A stretch of DNA of 64,000 nucleotides from an uncultured Clostridia bacterium. Lineage in GTDB: Bacteria > Bacillota > Clostridia > Oscillospirales > Acutalibacteraceae. The stretch lies in the NCBI GenBank assembly GCA_944384855.1, contig CALWUY010000011.1, positions 19,463-83,462 on the forward strand. The letters are read 5' to 3'. The notes beneath the pieces are model-generated. The model ran no database searches and was not told where the DNA came from. It was given only the letters and a program-made list of their open reading frames with translations. Below are positions 10,501 to 18,795 of the stretch, piece after piece (the first letter of the stretch is position 1; every line of letters begins with the position of its first letter). The position numbers were made by a program, and so were the translations under genes.

Positions 10501-12506
10501 TGAGGGTAGTGGAAAACAGCGGAAAGGTTACGGTTTATTCGCCGGAAGGAAAAGAACTTTATTCGTCGGCTTTTGAAGTCTATGAAAATCTTGCAGAAAG
10601 CGGAGCGGTTTCTTTTTACGCAAACGGGCCGTGTGCCATAAATTCTGTCAGGCTTATAAATCTGGACGAGAACGGCAGACCGCAGCCTTTTGAAGGCTAT
10701 GAGGAATACATCCGGGAAAAATCCGATTTTTCAGTTTCCGAGTGGAAAAAGCCTTCAGGTTTTGATATTTACGAGCAAGACGGAGAGTATGTTTATAGAT
10801 ATGATGCAAATGCATATGACAGCTTCGCGCTTTCTGCTGTAAATACCGGGTACAGTCCTTTGGTTATAGGTGTCGGCGGATCGGGTGCAGCTATGCCCAG
10901 TATAGAAACAGGCGGTATTGTATGCCGTATTTCTGATAACGAGCTTACGGTCAAAAAATATGAAGATTTGCATGAAAAAACTGATATTTATCAGATTTCT
11001 CAGGAATCAAAACACAGCGTATCGCTTTCTCTTGAAGACGGAAAGCTGACCCTTTCGCTTAACGGAACGGTTTATATACTGGACACAAAATGCGGTGCGG
11101 CATATCCTTTTATCAAATCCAAAGCCGGCGCTGCAAAAGGTATAAATTTTCAGTTTGAAAATACCTTTGATGTAGAATTCGGCTATTCGGCAAATATAGC
11201 AATTCCTGCCGATATACGGGAGACAGGAAACGAATATTGGAATATTTCAGCCGAAGGTACTTTCACAAGACGCAGCGTTGCCGGCATAGAAGAAAATTCC
11301 GGCGATGAATGGTACGGCAGTGAAAATAATACCTCTGATATGGCATTTATTTATTTTCCGGAGCAAGAACCGTCCGATTTGCTGCTTACCTTTAAAATCA
11401 AGGCGGGAATTAATCGTTCCGGAAGGATTTATGCGGGGATAGGCGGAAGTGCCGGCAAGACATGGCGTGATTCCGGAGGCGGCGCAGTGTTTTTCATAAC
11501 GGAAAACGGTAATTTGCAGGCGAGCGGTTTTATAGAAAGCAAAGACGCATGGACAGAAGGAAAAACGCTTGGAACTATAGCAGGTTATGACCCGGACAGA
11601 ACCTATTCCGTTTCGCTTCGCCGTACAGGCGGAAATATTACCGTATTTATTGACGGTGTTCAGACGGCGGAATTGCCGGATCGTGAATGGCTTTGCGGAA
11701 GTGTGTATTTTGCCTCAAATTCATTTGAAGCTTCGGTCTCTGATATAAAAATAAGCAGAACCGTTCCGTTTGGTGATGTCAATTATGATTTTATCATAGG
11801 ACAGGACGATTTTGAAAGCATATGCTCAGCGCTGCTTAACGGAGCAACAGCTGATATAATCGATATAGACCGCAACGGAAAAACCGATATATGTGATGCG
11901 GTTGTTGCGTACAATAAAGCAAACGGTTTTTCCGGAAGCTCGTTTTCAGACGAGACAGCATTGTCGCTTACAGCAGACAGCGGCTTTGAAACGGTTCGAC
12001 TTACACTTTCGTCAAATACATGCTTAGGAGGAATTTTGGCTGAAATAGTAGCGGATACGGAGCTTTTGCTGTTTGATGCTTCCAAAGCAATACTTACGGC
12101 AAATGCTGAAGAAGCCTTTATATCGGAGCAGGGTACCCCTGCCAGAATTTGTCTCGTTGATGTGCAGACCGGTGAACTCGCAGAATTGCCGTTTAAAGTT
12201 AATACACGCGATTATGTGGTAACAGAGGTCGTAATTGTACCGTTGTCGGCCGCAGGGAGTGACGGGAAATATGTAACTTGCGGAGAAGTAAGCTGCACGG
12301 TCGAGATAAACCGTCAGTATTTAGGCGATGTCAATGATGATATGCAGGTAGATATAAGAGATCTTATCTGTCTGAAAAAGTATCTTATAGGAGAAGAAAC
12401 CAATATAAATGAAACTAAGGCCGACTGCGATTTCAATGATCGGATAGACGCTCCTGATATGGTGCTTATAAAAAGGCTTTTAATCGAAGATATCGATAAA
12501 ATTTGA
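7539..12506 (+). CDS. Secreted GH31 glycosidase with dockerin modules
   Basis: A 1,655-residue secreted enzyme. I place the start at 7539, because an AAAGGGA site at 7527-7533 lies between an upstream in-frame ATG (7524) and this one. Residues 1-26 form a signal peptide. The GH31 region (about 40-700) has the nucleophile block GGILDFGE (Asp433), the acid/base block FSGDQAATF (Asp498) and RAHGTRSRMPW. Two concanavalin-like modules follow (about 815-1045 and 1227-1408). The C-terminus has a dockerin-like module (1412-1463), a cohesin-like stretch (about 1465-1590) and a second dockerin-like module (1596-1655). GH31 enzymes are alpha-glucosidases, alpha-xylosidases and relatives; specificity is not assigned. 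Dockerins imply attachment to a cell-surface scaffold or cellulosome. Confidence 0.88.
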   Translation: MKKRLLLLILCAVLAFNSSFTAWAAAVPSDYDPFGTAALGPDAPDISAVYKRITRLDSYKIGTEVFEMQVIVNNRIMPLYISFPSLGGFRFYSMETGGFEPQSLSEIVYGYTADGSIAMTGTDGTTVVFTPEAAAFNIKIYDAKGRHIIDFGSEHIKFGYNGSRLSSVFLQLPLRADEVIYGTGERFSGFDQNGRRTIMWNVDCGYHGDSENAELWRGYKNIPIIHSGRGYTLFYNSYYSAEVDIGYTDPSHYSFEFAGPELDFYFWTGEPLENIEKYTDLTGKSILPPKWAFRYLAGGGNAYWYGNNWGENNDPDQYIARLQSVIDKFKSIGTPDIAAIYCEGYIADNDAAYELLNSNGTKLLRWNPPDLSIESISELLPGTAEKDFPIVKQIATDYYSGTFIDFTHKNAAQLMHNSLERYTEKGMRGGILDFGELIQPNTVFSDNSTGETMHNKFSVLYAKGYKEAMDTLTVGDYLLISRAAAAGSQSYTACFSGDQAATFYGLKQQLSAGLSLSASGFSIWGGDLAGYEGTPTTEVFCRGTQLSAFYPLMRAHGTRSRMPWDYGEDGIKNHQIYYWLRENLLDTVYSSAIDSSITGLPMMRAFAIEFPQQQELAGIDDSYIFCEDFLVAPVLDAGAVSREVTFPEGRWYSLWDGGSIDGGTVCTVSAPITQIPVYIRSGAAVPLRLSENYQLAAPISEGKAIKTLLVTPAEDSHSKTFYADSETCINYTNRRIDGGYRITAESGNETTAVKAVGTNALAVVADGEKLQKLSRIPMENEKGYYVADDCTTVISLAGSDWKQIDIITGDETKYSEEWDFASASELSDFDVYLNDTRITGGYAELQPSDVCFAWKEGGYIEAEGTFYDDAGTGYYWAGMSNSSVSLSPKNKEFRNFEAEVEFKIKKGGGSTGAVMIGFRETIPGAHKPQGYDSWSFGLQDSSEKIYSALVSAIAGNKIRVHNAGNVSLDEVVTGADFLTVEGYYKIKLRVVENSGKVTVYSPEGKELYSSAFEVYENLAESGAVSFYANGPCAINSVRLINLDENGRPQPFEGYEEYIREKSDFSVSEWKKPSGFDIYEQDGEYVYRYDANAYDSFALSAVNTGYSPLVIGVGGSGAAMPSIETGGIVCRISDNELTVKKYEDLHEKTDIYQISQESKHSVSLSLEDGKLTLSLNGTVYILDTKCGAAYPFIKSKAGAAKGINFQFENTFDVEFGYSANIAIPADIRETGNEYWNISAEGTFTRRSVAGIEENSGDEWYGSENNTSDMAFIYFPEQEPSDLLLTFKIKAGINRSGRIYAGIGGSAGKTWRDSGGGAVFFITENGNLQASGFIESKDAWTEGKTLGTIAGYDPDRTYSVSLRRTGGNITVFIDGVQTAELPDREWLCGSVYFASNSFEASVSDIKISRTVPFGDVNYDFIIGQDDFESICSALLNGATADIIDIDRNGKTDICDAVVAYNKANGFSGSSFSDETALSLTADSGFETVRLTLSSNTCLGGILAEIVADTELLLFDASKAILTANAEEAFISEQGTPARICLVDVQTGELAELPFKVNTRDYVVTEVVIVPLSAAGSDGKYVTCGEVSCTVEINRQYLGDVNDDMQVDIRDLICLKKYLIGEETNINETKADCDFNDRIDAPDMVLIKRLLIEDIDKI

Positions 12507-12598
12507 TGGAACTGTTTCTTGTGCTTCTGTTCAAAGCGGCGTTTAACGGCAGAGATTTCGGTCTGTCAATAGCTTTTTAAGGAAAGGATATTTTTTAT

Positions 12599-14950
12599 AT
12601 GCATAGAACAAAGAAAGAATACAATACTCCGGAAAACGCAGCTTTCGGCATTTACAGTTTCGGACCCGTCCCAACAGAACCGGTTCCGGATCGTTTTGAA
12701 AAATTGGAAAGACTTGTCAAAACGGAAATTTATAAAGAACGGATAGAGCTTTTCTTTGATTCCGGCAAGGAGATTTTAAAACTGGTTATAAATACACCGG
12801 CAGGGGGCGGCGTACACATTTTTTCCGAAAACGCGGGCTATTTCAAACCCAAAAAACTTTTCTGCCCGGATATTAAGAAAGAAGAAAATGCTGTCAGTTT
12901 TAAAACTGCCGACAATTCCGTTGTTTATATCTCTTTTGATCCAGAAAAATGGCTGATAAGCATCGGCGGCGAAAACGGAGAACGATTGCTTGAATTTGGA
13001 AAAGATACGTTTATATTTGGGTATTGTACGGGTAATCTTGAAAAAATCAAAATGACTTTTCCTATAGCGGAGGAAATGCTTTTCGGCTGCGGAGAGAGGT
13101 TCAACGGAATTGATCAGACAGGAAACAGACACCAGTTTTGGAATTGCGATGCGGCATATCACGGCGACAGCAGGCATTATGAACTGTGGAAATCTTATAA
13201 AAACATCCCGCTCATACACAGTACTTCAGGCTATAGTCTTTTTTACAATTCATTTTATCCGGCAAACAGCGATCTCGGATATACTCAGGAAAATTTGTGG
13301 AGCTGGGATTTCTGGGGACCGACTCTTGATATTTATGTATGGTCCGGAAATGTTCGCAAAACATTGATACAATATACCGAGCTTACCGGTAAACCGTTTC
13401 TGCCGCCTAAATGGGCGTTCCGTTATATGGCCGGCGGCGGAAACGGATTCTGGTATGGTTCGGAATGGGGGAAAGGAAATAATCCTGCGGCATATTTAAA
13501 AGTATTGCGCCGATTGCTTGACGGTTATGAGAATCTGGGAACTCCTAATATAGCCGCTGTTTACGGAGAGGGCTGGATTGCCGATAACCCTGAAGCGTAT
13601 GACATGCTCAGAGAGTACGGCATAAGAATGCTGAACTGGAATCCTCCGGATTATCCGATAGAGATAATGAGGGAAAATCTGCCGGGTGTACCGGACAGAG
13701 AGCTTCCGCGTATTAAAAGAACCGACAATATTGCTGAGGATGCAGGGAATTATATAGATTTTCATAATCCAAATGCAAAGCAGATGCTTATAAACAGATA
13801 CAGGCAGTATTTTGAAATGGGACTGCGGGGCGGGATGCTTGATTTTGCCGAAATGGTTCCGGATTATGCGCTTTACTGCAATGGTATGACGGGACGCGAA
13901 ATGCATAACTTCAACCCGTATTGGTACGGCAAGCTTTACGGAGAGGCGGCGAAGGAACTTGTCGGCGGTGATGATTATCTTTATTTCTGCCGCGGAGGCT
14001 GCGCAGGAAGCCAGCAGTGGTGCGCTAACTTTTCCGGTGATCAGGCAGCAAAATTTTACGGACTGCGCCAGCAGCTTTCAAGCGCACTTACTTTAGGTCT
14101 CTGCGGGTTTTCAGCATGGGGCGGAGATTTGGCAGGATATGAAGGTATGCCTTCAGAGGAAGTTTTTTGCCGCGGAATAGAGTTTTCAACATTTCAGCCG
14201 CTTATGCGGGCGCATGGTACCTGCACAAGGTGTCCTTGGGATTTCGGAAAAACCGCTGCTGAAGTTTATAAAAAATATTATTATCTCCGTGAAAATCTTG
14301 TCAGTAAGCTTTACAGCAATGCCGTAGCATCGAGCAAAACCGGACTGCCAATGATGCAGGCTATGGCTTTGGCTTTTCCTGAGCAAAAAGAAATCACTGC
14401 GGTTGACAGTCAGTACCTTTTTTGCGACGATATGTTAGTGGCTCCGGTTTTTGAGCAAAATGCGGAATTTACTAAGGTGCATTTTCCTAAAGGTAGCTGG
14501 TATGATTTATGGACCGGTAAAAAGGCCACAGGTGGTAAAACGCAAAAAATACCCGTAACAATTTTGGATATACCTGTTTATCTGCGTTCAGGCACAGTAA
14601 TGCCTGTTATATTGTCCGGAAATAATTTGCGGCTTGCCTTTCCGTTTAATGCCGATAGTTCGGCCGAGGCGCTTTTAATTACGCCGCCTGACAAAAAAAG
14701 AGCAGTTACAGTATATTTTGATAAAAACAAAAGTACCGAATACATAACAGAGCCTATAACGGAAAAACATTTTTCGGTAATGAATGGCGCGAAGCTGTTT
14801 CCGAAGATATTGCTGATTTATGCCGAGGTATGCGAAGTACGTACTTTCGGAAAGGAGGAACGCTGTGAAATAATTAAAACCGCGGATAATATATCAGCAA
14901 TTAAAATGGAAAAAAACAGCTGTATGAAGATAGAAATAGCATTTAAATAA
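12599..14950 (+). CDS. Cytosolic GH31 alpha-glycosidase
   Basis: A 783-residue GH31 enzyme without a signal peptide, so it is probably intracellular. The nucleophile block GGMLDFAE places the catalytic Asp at 415, and FSGDQAAKF places the acid/base Asp at 481; RAHGTCTRCPW also matches the family. It shares long near-identical stretches with the secreted GH31 upstream (GERFNGIDQ, YHGDS, YKNIPLIHS, LFYNS), so the pair probably arose by duplication, one copy gaining export and dockerin modules. An AAGGAAAGGA site at 12579-12588 precedes the ATG. It would act on oligosaccharides brought in by the permeases. Alpha-xylosidase or alpha-glucosidase activity are both possible. Confidence 0.9.
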   Translation: MHRTKKEYNTPENAAFGIYSFGPVPTEPVPDRFEKLERLVKTEIYKERIELFFDSGKEILKLVINTPAGGGVHIFSENAGYFKPKKLFCPDIKKEENAVSFKTADNSVVYISFDPEKWLISIGGENGERLLEFGKDTFIFGYCTGNLEKIKMTFPIAEEMLFGCGERFNGIDQTGNRHQFWNCDAAYHGDSRHYELWKSYKNIPLIHSTSGYSLFYNSFYPANSDLGYTQENLWSWDFWGPTLDIYVWSGNVRKTLIQYTELTGKPFLPPKWAFRYMAGGGNGFWYGSEWGKGNNPAAYLKVLRRLLDGYENLGTPNIAAVYGEGWIADNPEAYDMLREYGIRMLNWNPPDYPIEIMRENLPGVPDRELPRIKRTDNIAEDAGNYIDFHNPNAKQMLINRYRQYFEMGLRGGMLDFAEMVPDYALYCNGMTGREMHNFNPYWYGKLYGEAAKELVGGDDYLYFCRGGCAGSQQWCANFSGDQAAKFYGLRQQLSSALTLGLCGFSAWGGDLAGYEGMPSEEVFCRGIEFSTFQPLMRAHGTCTRCPWDFGKTAAEVYKKYYYLRENLVSKLYSNAVASSKTGLPMMQAMALAFPEQKEITAVDSQYLFCDDMLVAPVFEQNAEFTKVHFPKGSWYDLWTGKKATGGKTQKIPVTILDIPVYLRSGTVMPVILSGNNLRLAFPFNADSSAEALLITPPDKKRAVTVYFDKNKSTEYITEPITEKHFSVMNGAKLFPKILLIYAEVCEVRTFGKEERCEIIKTADNISAIKMEKNSCMKIEIAFK

Positions 14951-15004
14951 AATGTGCTTAAACGAAAAACGGAAGCCGCTATTCGGCAAGCGAAGGAGAG
15001 TAAA

Positions 15005-17191
15005 ATGTATAAAAATTCGGAAACAGAAAAGAAGATAGACGAATTGCTGGCGAGGATGACTATAGCAGAAAAGGTTGGTCAGCTTCAACAGATAGGACCG
15101 TCTCCGGTAGGAGGTTTTGAAATATCCGAGGAGGACGCCCTTGCTATGTACAATGCTGGTAAAATTACAGCAGAAGCGTACGAATCCATAATCAATCACA
15201 CTATGATTGATAAGCGTGAAGACAGTATACGAAAAGGCAAAGTAGGTTCGTTTATCGGAATTGACAATGCTGAAGCGGCAAATCATCTTCAGCGTATTGC
15301 GGTAGAGGAAAGTCGTCTTGGGATACCTCTGATAATGGGTATGGATGTCATCCACGGGCATAAAACTATTTTTCCGATACCTTTGGCACAGACCTGCTCG
15401 TTTGACGAGCATACATTTGAGGTATCTTCATCGATAGCGGCACGGGAAGCAAGTGAGGACGGTATCCGTTGGACATATGCGCCTATGGCCGATATTTGCA
15501 GAGACGCTCGATGGGGACGCATCTGTGAGGGATTTGGAGAAGATACATATCTTGCTTCAAAATGCGCGGCTTCGGCGGTAAAGGGATATCAGGGAGATGA
15601 TATAAGCTGTCCGGACCGGCTTGCCGCGTGTATCAAGCATTTTGCGGCATACGGCGCATGTGAGGGGGGCAGAGATTACGATACAGTAGATATGAGTCTG
15701 CCTAAATTTTACGAGACATATCTCCCTCCGTATGCTGCTGCTGTAAATGCGGGAGCGGCAACGGTCATGGCGGCCTTTAATGATTTGAACGGAGTGCCCT
15801 GCACTGCTAATAAATGGCTGCTTAAAAATTTATTGAGAGATAAGCTGGGATTTGACGGCTTTGTAATAAGCGATGCGCATGCAATAGAAGAGTGTGTCAA
15901 TCATGGTACTGCGCTTAATCTCAGTGAAGCAGTGAAACAGTCTATTGAAGCAGGATGCGACATGGATCTTGGTTCAGATGCTTATATATCGTTGCTTGAG
16001 GATATGATCAGAAACGGTGAAGTGAGCGAGACCGACCTTGATAATTCTGTAAGGTCGATTCTTCGCATAAAATATGCTCTCGGTTTGTTTGAAAGACCGT
16101 ATACAGACACGCAGACCTCTTCTTCGCATTTGTGTACTGCTCATCGGAGCGCGGCATTGGAAATTGCAAGAAAATCAGCCGTTCTTTTAAAAAATGAAGA
16201 CGGTCTGCTGCCTCTGAGCAAAAAAGCAAGGCTTGCGGTTGTGGGAGCGGCAGCCGCAGAACGAAATGAGGTTATCGGTGCATGGTGCTGTTCTGCCGTT
16301 GAAGACTCGGCTGTTTCTCTGACAGACGCGCTTGACGAAAAAGGTATAGATTATGTTTTTTCTCCGTGCGTATCGGAATACGGGGCTCTTGACCGTAAAG
16401 CTCTTTTCGATACGGTAAAGGAAGCGGAGATTATAATCGCGGCGCTTGCTTATAAAGCATCGGGCGAGGCCAATTCAATGGCGGAGCTTGAGCTTTCTGC
16501 ACCGCAGCTGGAAATGCTTGATGAGCTTGTGAAAACCGGGAAACCGGTTGTCGGAGTGCTTTTTAACGGCAGACCGCTCGCTCTGGGAAATGCGGTCACG
16601 AAGGTAACGGCATTGCTGGAGGCATGGCACCTGGGAACGGAATCGGGGAATGCTGTAGCCGACATATTGTTCGGAGATTATAATCCTACGGGAAGACTTT
16701 GCGTATCGTTTCCTTATGTTTCGTCACAGCTGCCGTTATATTACAATCATCCTAATACAGGAAGACCGGCAGATGAAAATGTGATTTGGACTTCAAAATA
16801 CAGAGACGTTCCGGTAAAACCTCTCTTTCCGTTTGGGTGGGGGCTGAGTTTTACCGATTACCGCTATAAGAATATTTCTGCTCAGATCAATAACGACGTT
16901 CTATATGTAAGCGTAGACGTAGCCAACACGGGTAAAGCGGCCGGCACGGAAACGGTACAGCTTTATATCCGGCGCCGCAATGCATTGCGCGCAAGACCGG
17001 TGAGGGAACTGAAAGGATACAAAAAAATTTTTCTTCTGCCCGGAGAGCAAAAAACGGTAACTATCGGGATAACACGCAGGGAGACCGGATATTACGATGC
17101 GACTGCGAATTTTATCGACGATGAGAGTGAGCTTGATATATGGATGGCTCACGACAGCAGCTGCGGCGAGCATATAAAAGTTACATTTTAA
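15005..17191 (+). CDS. GH3 beta-glycosidase, probably cytosolic
   Basis: A 728-residue glycoside hydrolase family 3 protein. I chose the ATG at 15005 because AAGGAG at 14993-14998 sits 6 bp before it; an in-frame ATG 51 bp upstream has no such site. The N-terminal barrel carries GMDVIHGHKTIFP and the nucleophile block GFVISDAHA (Asp290). The second alpha/beta domain spans about 385-590, followed by a fibronectin III-like domain (GTETVQLYIR, RPVRELKGYKKI). No signal peptide is seen. Such enzymes release terminal beta-linked glucose or xylose. With the GH31 enzymes it would complete breakdown of a branched oligosaccharide; xyloglucan fragments are one guess. A terminator follows, so it ends the operon. 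Confidence 0.92.
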   Translation: MYKNSETEKKIDELLARMTIAEKVGQLQQIGPSPVGGFEISEEDALAMYNAGKITAEAYESIINHTMIDKREDSIRKGKVGSFIGIDNAEAANHLQRIAVEESRLGIPLIMGMDVIHGHKTIFPIPLAQTCSFDEHTFEVSSSIAAREASEDGIRWTYAPMADICRDARWGRICEGFGEDTYLASKCAASAVKGYQGDDISCPDRLAACIKHFAAYGACEGGRDYDTVDMSLPKFYETYLPPYAAAVNAGAATVMAAFNDLNGVPCTANKWLLKNLLRDKLGFDGFVISDAHAIEECVNHGTALNLSEAVKQSIEAGCDMDLGSDAYISLLEDMIRNGEVSETDLDNSVRSILRIKYALGLFERPYTDTQTSSSHLCTAHRSAALEIARKSAVLLKNEDGLLPLSKKARLAVVGAAAAERNEVIGAWCCSAVEDSAVSLTDALDEKGIDYVFSPCVSEYGALDRKALFDTVKEAEIIIAALAYKASGEANSMAELELSAPQLEMLDELVKTGKPVVGVLFNGRPLALGNAVTKVTALLEAWHLGTESGNAVADILFGDYNPTGRLCVSFPYVSSQLPLYYNHPNTGRPADENVIWTSKYRDVPVKPLFPFGWGLSFTDYRYKNISAQINNDVLYVSVDVANTGKAAGTETVQLYIRRRNALRARPVRELKGYKKIFLLPGEQKTVTIGITRRETGYYDATANFIDDESELDIWMAHDSSCGEHIKVTF

Positions 17192-17203
17192 TATTCTATG
17201 CGT

Positions 17204-17230
17204 AAAAAAGCTGCTATTGCGGCTTTTTTT
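17204..17230 (+). terminator. Terminator of the glycosidase operon
   Basis: AAAAAAGCTGC pairs with GCGGCTTTTTT around a short loop, with one G-U pair, and a T-run follows. It lies 12 bp after the GH3 stop codon. Confidence 0.85.
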
Positions 17231-17251
17231 ATGCAAATTTTTAAAGCGTAA

Positions 17252-17377
17252 AAATATCAGTGCGATTATTCGATATTACAGGTAGGAACATGTGACAGCC
17301 AATCAACAATTTCATTTTATGAAAAGTGCGGTTTTATTTGTGCTGAACAGTCCGTATCCGGAGTGGGATTACAGTAA
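17252..17377 (+). pseudogene. Remnant of a GNAT acetyltransferase C-terminus
   Basis: This 42-codon open stretch, which begins directly after an in-frame stop codon and has no start codon of its own, encodes ISFYEKCGFICAE near its end. FYEKCGF is a characteristic motif of the last helix-strand of GNAT N-acetyltransferases. The preceding residues (ILQVGTCDSQST) also fit the family, but the acetyl-CoA binding loop and all earlier parts are missing. It is most likely a fragment left by a deletion or insertion event and marks the left edge of the disturbed region at 17.2-18.5 kb. Confidence 0.5.
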
Positions 17378-18166
17378 ATCTTAAACCGTAGTTACGGGGG
17401 TAGGCTTTCATGCATTGGAGTGGCTGTTCGTAAGGGCAGCGCGGTTGTTCTGATTGTATCAATCGTCAGCGCTTTCCTGACACGCGGGAAAGTATAAAAT
17501 ATTGGTTAGGTAATTTGTGTCTTGACAAAACCACCATTCAAATGAGATTTAGCAACAGATGATAGTCTGCCTGCGGTTGACAGACCGCTCTGCGTACTTT
17601 CAGCCCGTCAGAAGTTGAGATGCAAGAGTGTACCTAAGAAAGCGAAAGAAGCTACAAACAACGGCATAGCCGCTATGGGTATCAGCGAAGATAAAATTAT
17701 AGTGCTTACTGCTGAGGATGAGGAACAGCCGGTTTCTCAAACAAATTTGGTGCTGACTTTAACCGATAGCACTCCTGCAGTTGCTGTCGTCGATTTGCAG
17801 TATTATGCGTATAGGTATAAAACGACAAATAATAATTTTCCATACTTTGCTAATAGTAGCTTAGAAGTGGATGTTGGTCGTGACATAATTCACTTATTGG
17901 AAGCAGTTTGTCGTCTATATATTGGCAATCATGTAATTCAAATATTGCTGAAGTCAAGAGTTATAAATATTTCACTGCTCATAAGTGCGTAACAGTCATT
18001 ATTCGTGCATATACTTATGACAGGACTTGTGTTGCTACTCAGTATTTCGTAAACATAGAAAAATTTAAAAGATTACACTTTTAAAAAACGATAAATAGCG
18101 TTCCTGATTTTTTTTATTCAATAGAATATATAGTTTTTTGGCTTGGCAGTATTGCATTGTATAGCG

Positions 18167-18206
18167 CAGCACTGACCGGCAGTACTGCCATATATGGTCA
18201 GTGCTG
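18167..18206. repeat. Strong inverted repeat with palindromic loop
   Basis: CAGCACTGACC (18167-18177) is exactly complementary to GGTCAGTGCTG (18196-18206). The loop itself contains the palindrome GGCAGTACTGCC. No T-run follows, so it is not an obvious terminator; a recombinase site or RNA hairpin is possible. Confidence 0.6.
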
Positions 18207-18369
18207 CCGTGCGGTTGGAGTGATACTATTTGAATGCGTATCGATACATAACCGTAAATGCAGTTTGTTTTACCGTTCGGCGGTCAAGAGAGCTCATTAT
18301 ACGAAAAACAAAGGTATGGAGAAAAGACGGAAAAAGGATAAGCCTCCAAGCCGAACTCCCAACCGTAAC

Positions 18370-18408
18370 GCCAAATTTTCCCTTAAATTTTCAAGGGGTA
18401 AATTTGGC
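18370..18408. repeat. Inverted repeat upstream of recombinase cluster
   Basis: GCCAAATTTTCCCTT (18370-18384) pairs with AAGGGGTAAATTTGGC (18393-18408) with one bulge or mismatch and an 8-base AT-rich loop. It may be a terminator-like element or part of the mobile element's end. Confidence 0.5.
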
Positions 18409-18531
18409 ATTTTCTATTATGCGCTAAAAATAAGGAATCACGGCAAAAAAGTCCGTTGCAGCAATTGCCGCGATCCTCCTTCAATCAATCGTTTTGGAAA
18501 AATCAAAATTGATTGATCGGAGGAAATAAAG

Positions 18532-18795
18532 GTGAAATATGCACCAAAGAAAGTATTCATTTTATCAAACGGCAAATACACTGAGATAAGCTATGATGAA
18601 CTCTGCCGTCTTACAAAAGAAGATAAATCCACATATACGGACAAGCTTTTTATTCCGCTGCACGGGATGCTGCTGGAAGTAGCAGAAAGCTCTTATAAAG
18701 ATTTCTACAAAGACAAGCGCCGTCAGAAGCATTTGTATGAGCAATCAGAAGAAAACGGTGACATATCTTACGGAAATGATAGAAAGGCTATCTGA
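18532..18795 (+). pseudogene. Truncated sigma-70-like protein of a mobile element
   Basis: The GTG start at 18532 follows a GGAGG site and opens a frame whose residues LFIPLHGMLLEV, KDFYKDKRRQKHLYEQS and ENGDIS match the N-terminal part of small sigma-70-region-4-like proteins common in Firmicute conjugative elements (family knowledge). Those proteins normally continue for another 80 or so residues with the DNA-binding helix-turn-helix. Here homology stops after ENGDISYG and the frame ends seven codons later, exactly where a recombinase lacking its own N-terminus begins in another frame. A deletion joining the two genes is the simplest reading. The product, if made, would lack DNA binding. 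Confidence 0.65.

Larger units (their letters stand above)
17378..18531. other. Gene-poor scar region before recombinase cluster
   Basis: More than 1.1 kb without a gene I can support. Two open frames exist (17615-17992 and 18157-18516, both plus), but neither has a convincing ribosome site or a recognised family. The stretch holds a strong inverted repeat at 18167-18206 and another at 18370-18408. Just before the next gene CAATCAATC and GATTGATCG form a third imperfect repeat. Together with the GNAT fragment and the truncated genes on the right, this reads as debris from an old mobile-element insertion or deletion. Confidence 0.5.

Noticed and set aside
17615-17992. A 125-codon plus-strand open frame in the scar region
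   Set aside because: No ribosome site, no recognisable motif, and a composition typical of decayed DNA; left as part of the scar.
18157-18516. A 119-codon plus-strand open frame covering two inverted repeats
   Set aside because: Codons run through the hairpins, low-complexity basic product and no start signal; not a credible gene.
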